Notes: generated from the sequence alone by a model not told the origin. Positions 11,188 through 22,809 are shown, counted from the first letter of the stretch. The stretch is DNA of 57,879 bases from Seiridium cupressi (GCA_036674765.1 JARVKI010000160.1:1-57879); one strand, 5' to 3'. Numbers and translations: made by a program.

Positions 11188-13440
11188 ATGACAGCAACAT
11201 CTTTGAGGGAATCATATGTCAATTCACGCCCGCGTCATTCACCAAACGAGGCTTTCCAGTTCGTCGAGAACAGAATTGTCATGGCTGAGCAGTCCGACGC
11301 GGTTTACAGCGAACAGCTTAACCGCTTTGTTGAAGTCCAGTCAGCAACAAGGAAGACCAGATCAGGTACAGGAAACATGATAACAAATAACACAATACTT
11401 AATGCTCAATCTACTAACAAATGTGCAGCCTCGAATTGTGGAAGCAAGCTGACGAGGTGAAAGAAAGGCTGTTGGCGTTAATATCGAAAACGCAGGCCAA
11501 GATTGCGAAGAAGGATCCGAAAGGACCTAGTACAAGTTCTCGTATAGTATCTCGGGAGCCTCGCTAGAGTGATGTGGTGCAGCAAGTACAAGAGACTGCT
11601 ACGCAATGGTCTCATAGAACCAATCGTGCTCCTCTAACCATCGACTTTATTAACAAGGTCGGGCGGAATTCCGAAACCTTTGAGAGCTGTCCTTCCCTAC
11701 TACCGGCAGAAGATTATGGTGCTATGTAAGCTATTTAAACGACATCGGTAAATATCTATTAATAAATTTCGCAGTGTCTGCGGTGTTTTCAAATTAGTCA
11801 TTGGGTGAGTCTTCCCAGAAGTTTCCCTACCATCATATGTCTTCGCTGGGGGTCTAAATTATCGGATAACAATGGTTGACATCTCCCTACAGGCTGCTGG
11901 TCAATATGTTAAAGTTGAGAAATTAATATTCGAAGCGCTTGCAGAGATTCCCGACATCACAAAGGGAGCCCGGAGTTATGTCGAAGTCTACGCAAAGCGT
12001 CGCGATCAGACACTAGAGAGAACAACCTTCGATCTCTTCCTTGCGATTATGAAAGCACTTTGTCATATCATGCAGTTCTTTGCAGATGGGTCTATAAGTA
12101 TGCCATGAAAGCCAAGGGACAAGTCGGAGGACTTACATTAAATAACAGGAAAAACGTTCGAATCGACATTCAAACAGTCTGGCTATAAGTCCGAGCTTTT
12201 CAAAAGTATAGAGGAGATCAGGAGGCACGAATATAGGATAAAGGAGGAAGCGCAGCAATGTCTTGCGTGGGCTATGAATGATCAAGAATTGGCCATCCAG
12301 TCTGCGAATACGAGTATGGATACAAAATTCGACATCACGTTTGGAATTTTGGGACACATTCCTAAAGTTCTTGAGCAGTGGATACCAAAGCCAATGGGAT
12401 ATGGTAGTGCGCTTAGACCACTCCGCTTTGACGGGATGATGCTGATCATTTTAGCTGGGGACAACAGCGGTGCCATGGATCAGCCACTTGAGGCCTTACG
12501 CCAGTTGCATCCATCACTACATTCCGGAGAAACAGGGTCTGACTCGAATATCACTTGGAGTATCAGCACTACATATTTGGCGGTAGATGAAAGCGTTAGT
12601 GATAATATACAAAAAGGGCAAATTGAAAGAGCCAAGAGGCTTCCTGCCATCATCAAATGCGATCCAGAGCTGATTCAGAGGGATATTAGGACCTACCTTC
12701 AGCTTGGCTCGATTTTGGACGAAAAAGAGGAAGCCCGAGTGGCCGCATTAGTGCGAGACAGCGCGTTCAAGACCTATATGGCAGGGAGATCTTTATCCAA
12801 CCCATTATTCGTCAACGGACGGGCTGATCCGGCTTCGGCGAATGGTCCATTTCCCCTGAGTCTCGTCGTAGGGACACTTGCTCAAGCTTCACTGGAGACA
12901 TCCAAAAAAAAACATGAGCCTGGCTCCTTCTTCACAGGCTATTTCTGCGAGCGCCGCAGGTCGGATCTTGAATCACCCATCCCGAAATCGGTGGTCCGGA
13001 TGTTAACAAGCTTCGTGGGACAACTCTTGGACCAATTGCTGGACAGGAACCTTGGCATTGACCTATCTATATTGAACGACTCGGAATGGAAGAAACCTGC
13101 TGAACAAAAGCTTGATACGTTGTGGAAAGCCCTCCGATTACTCATCAGCCAAATGCCGTTAGGGAGTGTCTTAATCTGCATCATCAATGAGATTAGTCAA
13201 TATGAAACAAGCGTACTCGAAGAGGACACGGATCGAGTAGTCAGACGACTCACAAGACTTGTGAGAAATAGTCATGACATTGTCTTCAAGCTGCTACTCA
13301 CATGTCATGATAAAGATAGGTTTTCCAATACTTCGAAGATCACACTATTGACTTGGATGAGCATATTGAGTCAGAAGACTCGTCGGAATGGTGGATCGAG
13401 TCCGCAACGAGTCTGGGTAAATCTAATAGGTTATGTGTAG
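11188..13440 (+). pseudogene. decayed STAND/NACHT-like protein with DUF7708-like domain
   Basis: Homologous text is spread over several exons: 11188-11365; 11429-11725; 11775-11804; about 11893-12097; 12149-13440. Introns at 11366-11428 (with CTACTAAC branch), 11726-11774, 11805-11892 and 12098-12148 have good borders. The CGVFKLVIGAA segment and the helical region to 12097 resemble the DUF7708-like N-terminus of fungal nephrocystin/NACHT proteins. The large last exon has the LFVNG and FFTGYFCERR segments where an NTPase core would start, without a canonical Walker A. Lesions: TAG at 11565-11567 in the coding frame of exon 2, and one-base phase mismatches at the first and third junctions. The last exon alone is open for 388 codons from ATG 12274. 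A differently spliced active gene cannot be excluded. Confidence 0.55.
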
Positions 13441-13771
13441 CTTATTCCCCTTATACACTGTTTAAATTGTCAATAATTGAAGTCAATTCATTATAATGCT
13501 TAACATGGGCTTTGGCCTTTGATTTCACGATCAATAGCTGCTATCTTTTAGATTCATTTATAACGTCTTCGGTGAACAGATAGTCTAGAATCAGAACCAT
13601 GGGCAAAAAGGTATGGTGAGCTTCGTGATCCACCATTGTGGATGGTCCCATTTCTTACCCCATCTTATGGCGGGCTACTAAGGCCACACCAAGATGCTCC
13701 GCTTTCCTAGTAGCGGGTCTGTGTTACAGAATAAACTCTGCTGATTCGTTGGTTTAATAGATCTTTTTAAT
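13441..13771. other. intergenic, no gene seen
   Basis: About 330 bp between the STAND-like remnant and the Thr-rich remnant. No motif identified. Confidence 0.4.
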
Positions 13772-14686
13772 GTGTTTCTATCAGCTCACGGCGTTGAAAG
13801 CGCTGAAAACGCTGCTCCAGCCACGTGGCTGGGCTTACGTGATAAGGGGCGATCCCTCACTTTAACAACCACCACCCCTACTACCACAATCGGGGCCCTA
13901 GCAGGGCTTACTCTAATTGCTTTTGCAGTGTCAGCAACCGGTGCAAAGGAGCGTGCCGAGGAGCGCAAGAAGTCGTCATCTTCTTCGTCCTGTGCTTCCG
14001 TCGCGGCCAGCTCTTCGGTCCCAGCCTACTCAGTCAAGAGCACTCCCACCAACTCAAAGTCCGGCTATCCCATCAGGCCGACATAATATCCTCAGGCAGT
14101 TGTATTTAGTAGTGAGCCTACTGGCCACCACTATCACCGAAATTGTCACCGTTAGCACGTCGACAGATCTTGTCACTCCGTCGTCCGCAACTTCTACCCC
14201 CACCTCCACTGCCACAACCACCACTACTGTGATACCCGTAGACGTGAGCATCACCTCGACTGTCGCAGCCATATTCACCACAGTTACAAACACGACCAGC
14301 TTCAGCACCATGACCACATCCACGACTACGACGACTAATGTTGCGGCGCCGGCGGTCACCACTTGCGCGATCTGCGCGGCGATAATACCATTGGCATCAT
14401 CGACGGTCAGTGTATTTGGGAGGTCCACTACCTTGGCACTATGTACTGCAGCATCAGTGCTTCCTCAGCCTACGACTGCTGCGTTGACTGTATCAACAAT
14501 AGCAACCGTGTCGGTACCAGTTACGTCTTTGGCGATTGCGAGCTCCGCTTGCTGGGCAGTTCCCAGACGTGTAACTTAGCCGTGGCTATCATTAACTTCG
14601 TAATCGACTCCAGCTTGTCCGATAACAATGGCTATATTGTTTTCAATGGTGTGTGTGCACAGTGGCCTTATAGCAGGGACAACTGA
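13772..14686 (+). pseudogene. broken Thr-rich secreted protein with Cys-rich Apple-like end
   Basis: Three overlapping frames share one gene's text. The first (13772-14084) has a hydrophobic stretch (ALAGLTLIAFAVSA) followed by a Ser-rich, Cys-containing part. The second carries a long Thr/Ser/Val-rich stalk (from VSLLATTITEIVTVSTST) after a likely intron ending near 14100. The third (to 14686) carries the Cys-rich end with SAYDCCVDCINNSN and GDCELRLL. Stalk and Cys-rich end are one base out of register near 14368-14372, so a one-base deletion is the simplest explanation. No convincing ATG plus signal peptide is visible. It is a relative of the convergent gene at 15305-16765. A multi-exon functional gene remains possible. 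Confidence 0.5.
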
Positions 14687-15304
14687 ATAGCGTCTTGTAC
14701 TTATTTCCGCCTCTTAATCATAATTATAATGATAAAACCAGTGGCGTGTGAACAATAGCCACTTGAAAACTTTTTAATAAATCAAAGCGAGGTGCTCAAA
14801 CGAGCTTTGCATTGGCGAACAATTTATTTTCGGCATGACCATTTTGAAAGAACTACGCTCAAACCAGAGTGGCCAGAATAAACAGGCGAGACCAACGGCA
14901 ATGGGCTTGTCACGGTCACGTAACCACGTGTTGGAGCACAGTCTAAGATAGATAGAAGCCGCGCTGAAGAAGCGTTACTTCTTTAGCGCAACAACAAGTA
15001 ATATTACAACCCTTACAGTGCTACTATTGATTTCATCTCGTAAACAAGTAAGAATAGACCACGACGTATAGGCTGAGACAAGCCCGCATAACGAATTCCA
15101 TGCCAGGTGACTACATGTAGTTTAATGGCTCTTAGTATCACTACTCTATTACACTGGACGACAGAGTTACGCTACGTAATTTAAGGGTTTGAGTATACAT
15201 GCAGCTAATCCTAAGCTTATCTCTACCACATGTGATCTCAATGCGTGGGGCACCCACGGCTCAACGTATTTGAAAATCCCATAATTACCACGTACGTATC
15301 CTCG
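14687..15304. other. convergent spacer between two Thr-rich genes
   Basis: About 620 bp between the stop codons of the two convergent Thr-rich/Apple-like genes. Only short frames. A frame continuing past the stop of the minus-strand gene stays open for about 45 codons, which could be chance. Confidence 0.4.
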
Positions 15305-15315
15305 CTACGAGGATA
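15297..15315. repeat. 8-bp stem hairpin with the stop codon in its loop
   Basis: TATCCTCG (15297-15304) and CGAGGATA (15308-15315) are perfect reverse complements separated by three bases. On the minus strand those three bases are the TAG stop of the Apple-like gene. Confidence 0.8.
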
Positions 15316-16765
15316 TACGATATGCTGAATTATAACCTTCGTAAGTATAGATCGTAGAAACCGCTTTAAACAGAGCACAGTATGAACTAGGCTGATAAAA
15401 ATCGACGGCGATACATCCAGTGTACAAAGTGCAGTATTGGATGCATTGAGAAAGGTAAGTGACGCCGTAGTATTGTTTGACAAACGTGTTCAAGTAATAA
15501 TCGCCGCAGGCGTTGATTTGCCATTGAGAACCGTCAGCTGCTCTGCACGTGCTAGAGAGATCGCTGCATTGGCCGACTGCTGCTGTATAGCTGGTCGTCG
15601 TTGTGGTTGACTGGTGTTATAGTAGAATTAGAACGTGCTTTGACGAGCTATGGTGTAAGATGAATGCTATGAAGATATGACGCAATAAGAAATTGCTTAC
15701 GGTCACTGTGGTAGCTTCGAGCGTCGTGTCGGGTACTGTAATGGTATTTGTCAAGGTGGTTGTCTCAAGCGCCGTCGACTCTTCGGTTATGACGATTGTC
15801 ACAGTCACGCTCTGGGTTGCCGTAGCCTCGAAGGTGGTCGTCGACTCAATAGTCGAAGTGCTGGTCACAGAGTCTGTTTCGGTGTCTGTGACGGTAGTGA
15901 TCTGCGTGCTCTCAGAAGTATTGTCAACGGTAGCCTGCTTTCCATCAGAATTGGTTCTAGTTATGCTCTTGTTGAAGAATCTCCAGGCATACCAAGCTCG
16001 TTTGGGTGATTGTATCTTCGGTGGCCGTCACAGTCACCGTTCTCACGGTGAGAAGACATGAACAGACGCTGCTCAAGGAAGAAGGGTCGTTCGTGACAGC
16101 GCTGCTCAACCAGTCGGCGCCACCACATTTGGAGCCTCGCTTTCTTCTTTTATCGACAACCGTGGCAGTTATAGTGCTACCGTCAGTTAGCCGCCAGTTC
16201 TTCCTCTAATGCGAGTAGGGTTCACCTACTCAGTTTCCACGCTGGTGGAGGTAGCGTCAGTGGTCGTTGTCGTAGTTGCAGATGTCTCAGTAAAGTAGGT
16301 TGTCGCATCCGTGGTTGTCAATGTGCTCGTGACCGATGTCTCGTCGATCTCTATCAAGACAGTTTCTATCATCGAGGCAATGATAGTGGTGGAGACAACC
16401 TCCGTGGCAGTGACAACGACTTGAACGGAACTTGTGAGGGTGATGTAGGTGGTGAATAGAGTGGCTGTGGTAGTATCAGAAAAGACCGTAGTAGGTTGGT
16501 AGATTACGGTAGCTGTACTCTTTGCGAAGTTCCGTCTATATAGCCATTGCAGAAGGAAGAAGCCTTGAGCCTATGGCCATCCTGACAGAAAAGACTATAG
16601 ATCATCTTGCACGCACTACGGTATATGTCAGCATAGATGTTGGTGAGCTATCAAACAGATTTGACTTACTTGTCCGCTCGCTGTTGAGGTCTGGTTAGGT
16701 GGCAGAGCCAGTACTGCCGGCACCAGAAGCGGCACCACGATCATCCGACATTTGCCCAACTGCAT
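15305..16765 (-). CDS. Thr-rich secreted protein with C-terminal Apple/PAN-like domain
   Basis: Five exons join in phase: 16765-16670, 16570-16230, 16176-15993, 15934-15701 and 15610-15305, giving 386 residues. Introns are 99, 53, 58 and 90 bp with GT/AG ends and branch-like CTAAC in the second. Residues 1-20 (MQLGKCRMIVVPLLVPAVLA) form a signal peptide. A Thr/Ser/Val-rich stalk follows, interrupted by a basic KRRKRG run and a short Cys motif (SKCGGADW, VCSCL), then more Thr-rich stalk. The last exon is Cys-rich (CSDLSSTC, NACGDYY, QCIQYCTLYTGC), the pattern of fungal Apple/PAN-like domains. Such proteins are secreted, probably heavily O-glycosylated and wall-associated; the ligand is unknown. 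A broken relative faces it at 13772-14686. Intron 1's acceptor is the least certain join. Confidence 0.75.
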
Positions 16766-17628
16766 CGTGAGTACTGCATCTAGTGTGAGAAAATTAATGG
16801 AAATGGATTAGAACAAACGTGCTGAATTCTAGAAAAGAGTGACTAGGGTGGGCGCAGAAGGAATTGGCGGACTGCTGTATCGAAAAAAAAGGCCGAAAGG
16901 GGAATATTAATAGTTGAGGGAGATTTCGTTTAGCTTACTGGTTGAATAACGGCATTCTAGGGAACCGAAATAGTCACCCCCTGCAGTAAGTCGTGATGAC
17001 GACTCCTTGATTTAGGGCCAACCCGAGGTAGCTATACTATTCAATATTTAAACCTAAAGTAGAGTGAGGGTAACCCTGATTGGGTCGACTAAAGCTCTTT
17101 CAGCTGTCTCCTAGAGCAAACTGGTACGCGTTCCTGGGCTAGTTGGCTTAGAGCACAGACTAGCAAGATCATCCTTTGCACTCGCTAACGCCTGACGCTG
17201 GGTTGCCACTGTACTTCCCGAGATAATCTGGATGAGGGTTCACGACTAACTCGCACAGGCCACACCTTAATTAGCAGAATTTGGTGAGGCAGTGCAGACG
17301 CGAATGAGTGTGGGTTCCCGGCTACGGTACATCCATTGGTTAGCGTTAGTGTATGGTTCGTGAGCTCTCGTCTGGTATCTCGGGTAATACTGTATTTCGT
17401 ACATCGCGCCAGGGATCGGTCCCTACACGCCTTTCCGCCCTCCCACTTCAGTACTCTATCAACCACTGCTTGTTATAGTACATTCTACTACTACTTTCTT
17501 GACTACGTTTACTCTTACACTCAAGCGCACGCTCGCGCTCGGTATTGATACTAGATCAAAATCACGATGACAACCTTCTCAAGCGGCGTTGGAAAGATAG
17601 CGTCGATGGTAGAAGGGGCTTCTCGTTC

Positions 17629-17640
17629 GGGGGGGGGGGG
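17629..17640. repeat. G12 homopolymer
   Basis: Twelve consecutive G on the plus strand. Length may be imprecise in the assembly. Confidence 0.85.
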
Positions 17641-17752
17641 CTATAAGCTGGTCGCCGCGTTAGTCCAAACGTTCTTGACTTTTGAGCTGGAATCTGCGAG
17701 TTTCTAAGTACCCAAAGCTCCTTTAAGAGGCACTATTGTAGTTATGTAAGTC

Positions 17753-18110
17753 ATGAATCAAACATCCCTCTTTCTATTACGGCCATTCCACCACCAACTA
17801 CTTCTTCTCTGCCAATTTCACCTGTCTATCAACTCCCATTTCTCTACGAACTTGTTTGTTTCTACCTACTTTTATCTCTCTACCGACTCCTACACACCTA
17901 TCTACCGGTATACCCTGGCTCCTGGTCCTCCATTGACCACCCTTACTCTGCCCACTAGCCTCCGGCTGCCGACTATTATCTCGCTACCCCCTCCAACTTC
18001 ACTGCCTACCTCTTCTTCGCTGCCAACGATGAGTCCTCTTCCTACTCTCCCGTTTCCCCTCAATTTTACCGGGAAATGTGCGGCCGAATACCTTCACACT
18101 TCCCATTAGG
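17753..18110 (+). other. pyrimidine-rich tract, open frame of unknown status
   Basis: The plus strand is visibly dominated by C and T over about 350 bp. A 118-codon frame (ATG 17753) runs through it, rich in Pro, Leu, Ser and Thr with loosely repeated LPT/SLPT units (LPTSLRLPT, SLPTSSSLPT). It could be a low-complexity secreted stalk like the Thr-rich genes nearby, but I see no signal peptide or partner exon, so a simple compositional tract is equally likely. Confidence 0.4.
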
Positions 18111-19204
18111 AGGTCCACCTCTTGCAGCATCATCACTGCAAGGTGCATCTGTCCTTATATCACGAGTATTATTAAGGACGCATAGCAGTGCTTCACTATC
18201 TGTGGCGGCCCGGCGGTTGCAAGTAATTCACTTCAATAGTCTTTCATACACATGTTGCCTGACTTCTAATAGAGGAAGCCACGATCTTGGCCGAGATCGC
18301 ATGCGCTCGTATCAAGGGATGTGTGATTGGCGGCGAAGACGAACCATAGAACTAAGGTCATGATTTCGAGGGAGGACTTCTAGGCTGAATAATGAGTTTT
18401 CATATGCTAACGATTTGCTCGATGATCCTGACAGGAGAAGTAACTGTCATTAGGAGGCTTCACCAACCAGATTCATGTCAGGCCCGAAAATCAATTTAAC
18501 CGATATTTCTTTCTCTCACCTCAGATTTGGTAGAGAATTTGGACATACCTTGGCATCCGCACGTACCTCTCCGATCGATTTCAAGCACCCCTCATATGTG
18601 TACACTTAAACGGGACGTTTTGGCGAGAAGAACACTCCTGACGTCTAAGGGGGGAACTAGATATGGTAAGTTCAGTAGTGAGATAATTGCATTGTGGCAT
18701 CAAATCGGGCGGCAAGCTTGTTTGGTGATGGTGCAATGGCACATCCGGGGGATGGTTTTAATTGCTTGGAAGAGGTCCAGTATCACGTGCTCGATACACA
18801 TGAGACTAGATGCGGTATGAGACCGAGGACATTGCTGAGTGAACATTGGCCGATTTGGTCTACGGCCTTTGTATTCATACATGTAGGCATGCAATTCCCA
18901 CGACAAGAGATTGCTGTCTTCCTGCCAAGACATGACGATGCGTTTAGCTCTTCAAGCTATGACCTCACAGTCGATGGCATTTTAGTACTTCGCAGGGTGT
19001 TTGAAGCTATAGTGTTGGCGGCAAGTGTTGCCGCTTCTCCTCAGGTGGTCAACCTGCAATAGTATGTGAACTCGACAAATAATGTACTCATTACCCATAA
19101 TCTGGAGGCAGGCATTCATGCACATGGAGATAAGTTGGTGTCCGCAGCGATACATTAATTACGTGCAGTCTCATACGTTCAATGTAACTGGGGAACGCCG
19201 GTAC

Positions 19205-19220
19205 CTACATGTACATGTAG
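19205..19220. repeat. 16-bp perfect palindrome
   Basis: CTACATGTACATGTAG reads the same on both strands. A related CTACATGTAC occurs about 25 bp downstream. No neighbouring gene gives it a role. Confidence 0.8.
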
Positions 19221-20870
19221 CTCGTCCGGAGTATTTAGAGAGGCTCTACATGTACCCCGCAGTGGGTCACCGTCAGCACCGTTTTTCAAGAAGGCCCTAA
19301 CTAGCTATTTTCAAGTTTAGCTGTGGTGCGTGGAGCGCCCTCACTACATCATCATTGTCGCGACTTGTCGTCCGGTCAAGAGCTGTCAATCAGCATAAGC
19401 CACCCATCAGAGATGCGGTAATCCCCATCTGCTTGCTTACAATGTGAGATACGTCAAGGTCGCTCATCCAGAGTCGTTTGCCACTCGCCGCTCCAACCTA
19501 TGCGCCAACCACCAGTCGAATGGCAATGATCACGCGAGTCCACAGCGCGATCGAATATGTCTACTACTGTCGTATGCCCTACTCTATGCTCTATCCCTAC
19601 CCCTGGCTATGCATCCAAGGCGCGACTTACGCAATGCCTTAGAAGATACAGTATATCGTTTCCCTGCGAGTCCTAGTTGGTGACCGCCATCCAGCCCTAT
19701 CAACGGCTTGGCCGCCGAGAACACATTGCTGTTGGCAAGCTCTTGCCTTGAATTGTCGATTGCCCCGCCATAAGTGATGAGTTGAATACCTGTATCATCT
19801 CGGTACTTTCTCCGCTATCTCGCTTGTTGTCTATGGCTGACTCTCAGGATTCCTTCTAGTCGCCGCCTTGAGCAATGCTCTTCAGATTAATTGCGCCGGA
19901 CGAGCAACTTTCTCGGTCAGCCCAAGATACCGACAGGGACCTCCGACTCGCCTTCCGAACACCATGCACAGATGCTCCGATCTCGCTTTAGTCTCCGACT
20001 GTTTTTCATGAGTTCTGCTCTATGCCAACGGGACACATTTCTTTGTCCATACATCGAAATACGCCCGAATCCGCCAAGTCCCCAAGTCACCATGCACAGT
20101 ACCGTTCTTTTAAGGGCCATATAGGTAGTCCCCATAACGACTTTGTTGTGACGATGTGAACCATCTCCTTTTGTCCTCGATTGGGATGTTGAATCTCTTT
20201 TCGTCGCAACACATGGTTGACAACCTAGACTGCCGCGGCCCATCCTACCCTGCAGTTATAACCGAGCATCTACAATAACGTGGAAAATGCCATTTAGTGA
20301 TTCGGGAAAGAACTGGTCAAGCAGATGGAGATGGCATCCGTTAGAGCTGGTAGCCTGGTATTGAAACGTAGCTTTTGAATCACCCCATCGGCGATTTGCA
20401 TGCGCAAAACCTGCTGACACATGTATACCTATGCTGCGCTTCCATCAGCTCCTCTGATTATAGCTAATATAGTCATAGTTAGGTGATATTTAGATATTGG
20501 TTCCTACTCCCGTAAGCAGTATCCTGTCTTTCCCAAGACTAGAAAGGTCTACGCATTAGCTGGCCTAACCTGTAATCAAAGGAGGCACTCAGGGCACAGA
20601 ACATTGTGTCAAGACCACACTCCTTGCACAACATTGTGGACAAGTCAGTGGGTATACAACGAAAGCCTGTAATGGGAGGTTGGAGATCTGAGATCTTGAA
20701 GCACAAAAACCGGTCGAGTGTCTTTAAAGCTAGGCTAGCTGCTCAAGCCACGAACACTAAAAACCGGCGGATGGGGAGAACAAAAACCCAATTTGACCTA
20801 CTAGTGGCACAAAACAAAGGAGTTCCGCATACTTCCAGCTCCAGTATGACGAACCTAATTGACCGCCGCT

Positions 20871-20878
20871 TGACGTCA
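20871..20878. promoter_or_regulatory. CRE-like site upstream of the reticulon gene
   Basis: TGACGTCA, the perfect palindromic ATF/CREB element, starts 121 bp upstream of the reticulon ATG at 20992. A half site AACGTCAT follows at about 20887. Binding by a fungal bZIP such as an Atf1-type factor is inferred from the sequence only. Confidence 0.45.
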
Positions 20879-20991
20879 CGCAAAAAACGTCATGAAAAGC
20901 GCATCACGAAACGCCAAACACGACGCACTTCCCGCAATTGGCGTCTTGCCAGTTATCCGTTCATCCGTCATCCTCCATATAGAAGTGTGAA

Positions 20992-22809
20992 ATGCCCGCC
21001 CAAGTTGTGGCTCCTTCTCATCCTTCTGCCTCTTTTGTCAAACTGAACAATCTAGTTTCCACGAATCAGCCATACAAACGCCAACCAGTAGACCAGAGGG
21101 ACAGCATGAGTGAACCAGGCTATGTTGTCATGCCTATCCAGGCTGGCGGTGGTCAAGACGCCCAGAATGATGCAATGAACGGTAAGCCTCCAAAGGGTAC
21201 ATCATGGGTATGTGATTGATACTGACATCTCCATGTTAGCCGCTTCAACACTGCGACAGTCACTGCAGGGCAGCTCGCAGCTGGGGAACTCGCAGCATGG
21301 GAACTTACCTTCCAGCGTCAACCAGTATCAAACCGGCTCCTTGAACAAGAACACCTATGGAGACAATCTTGGACAAAGAGACCAAGACCATGGTGGACCA
21401 TTGAAGAAAGTTATAGGTACGTCCATTACGCCATGTTAGTTGCTGAAGGCAGAGCAACTCACTGACAACCCGGCACCACAGCTCAGCAAGACAGCCTTTA
21501 CAAGTACCTCAATGTAGGTGTTTCTATTCAGATCTAGTAGGGACGTAGGGTTTACGGACTAATATCTTTATAGTGGGAGGACCCACTCCGTACTCTCGGT
21601 TCATACGTTGGCGTTGTAAGCTTTTTGCTCGGGTTACATTATCTTCCTCTCACACAGTGGGCTTTGAAGGTTGGGGCCACCGGTCTTGGAGGTGTGTCAC
21701 ACCTCTGACAGATGACCACCTAAGCCCCGTATACTGACTGTAATGGACTAGTTATGTCTGTTGCTTCATTCGCCAGTCGGTCGTTCAACTCCAACTCTAA
21801 CTCCAACCCTGCAGACCGTCTGCGACCCAAGCAGTACAAGAAAGTCCCGGAAGCAACCCTTAACGCTACACTTGGAGACATTCATGATTTCGTTCAGTAT
21901 GCAGTTGTTGAAGCCCAAAGAATAATCTTTGGTGAAGATTTGAACAAGACCTTTGCCGTAAGTTGTAGACTGGGTTCAACGGCGTGCTTGCGACTATTTT
22001 GCTGATCTGAACAGGCTTTCGTCGGCGCTACTGCGTTGTTCTGGCTCATAAAAGTTGTCTCGCCATTTGGACTGTCAGTTTTGGGTGTTAGCTCCATTTA
22101 TCTTGCAACCTTGATTGCGTCTCCACGCGGTCGTAAGGCGGCTCGTGAGGCGAGTGCACAAGCAGGAAACATGGCCAATGTGGCTACTGAGAAGGGTAAA
22201 GTTCTTGCACAAGATGGGAAGAATCAGGCAGCTAAGCTGTCCTCTCAAGCGCGAGACACTGCTGTAGGTGCACAGAACAGCCTAGGACAGACCGCTCAGC
22301 GCGGTAAAGAGTCTATCACCGACATGTCCAACCGGGCGCTTGATACTGCCCAGAGTGGTAAGCAATCTGCCGCTGATTTGTCCAGTCGGGCCATGGGAAC
22401 CGGGTCAGATACATCACGTGATGCTTCCAACACTACAAGGAGGTTGCCAGACCTGACAGGCAACAATCTTGACAGAGGTCTGAACACTACACGTTCGGAG
22501 CTGGACAGTGACAGGCATTACACCACCAGTTCTCATGTGGACCCTGCCGATAGACCTGCTGGGCAAACCGTTCCTCGTTTCGGCACTGCCACAATTACCA
22601 AACCAACAGGTGTTGACTATTCCGACCTGGAAAGCAGAAATCCTTATGTCGATAATCCTGATATTGTGACTGGGAGTGTCAACACATCATCTCATGCCGC
22701 ATACTCCGGCCTGGACAGTACCAACCCCTTTGCCAACGACTCGCGCATGGGTGCTACTGATATGGAGTTTGACACCAACAGAGTCGGGAACAGAGCCGGA
22801 AACAGGTAA
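20992..22809 (+). CDS. reticulon-domain ER membrane protein
   Basis: Six exons in phase: 20992-21181, 21240-21416, 21482-21513, 21574-21691, 21752-21957 and 22015-22809, giving 505 residues. The reticulon homology domain starts at about residue 134 with YKYLNWEDPLRTLGSYVGV, continues through a first hydrophobic hairpin (VVSFLLGLHYLPLT...WALKVGATGLG), the linker RLRPKQYKKVPEATLNATL and FGEDLNKTFA, then a second hydrophobic hairpin (AFVGATALFWLIKV...LSVLGVSSIYLATLI). Reticulons bend ER membrane into tubules. The C-terminal 200 or so residues are hydrophilic, Ala/Gln/Lys/Ser-rich and repetitive in feel (AQDGKNQAAKLSSQA, DTAQSGKQSAADLSSRA). The segment 21616-21660 looks like an intron but is coding. 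A perfect CRE lies upstream. Reticulons are normally conserved core genes, unusual so near a telomere. Confidence 0.92.

Larger units (their letters stand above)
16766..20991. other. long region without a supportable gene
   Basis: About 4.2 kb. It includes a G12 homopolymer (17629-17640), a pyrimidine-rich tract (17753-18110), a 16-bp palindrome (19205-19220) and a CRE-like site near the reticulon start. Open frames of 60-146 codons occur, for example 18694-19062 and 20606-21046 on the plus strand, but none shows a recognisable motif or credible splicing pattern, and the last overlaps the reticulon start in another frame. Confidence 0.6.

Noticed and set aside
18694..19062. 122-codon plus-strand frame
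   Set aside because: Composition not obviously coding, no recognisable domain and no partner exon.
20606..21046. 146-codon basic frame overlapping the reticulon start
   Set aside because: Its basic residues come from a repetitive A/C-rich stretch, it lacks motifs and it overlaps the well-supported first exon of the reticulon gene in another frame.
21616..21660. Apparent intron (GTAAGC...CACAG) inside the reticulon
   Set aside because: Translating through it yields the expected hydrophobic hairpin (SFLLGLHYLPLT), so it is coding.
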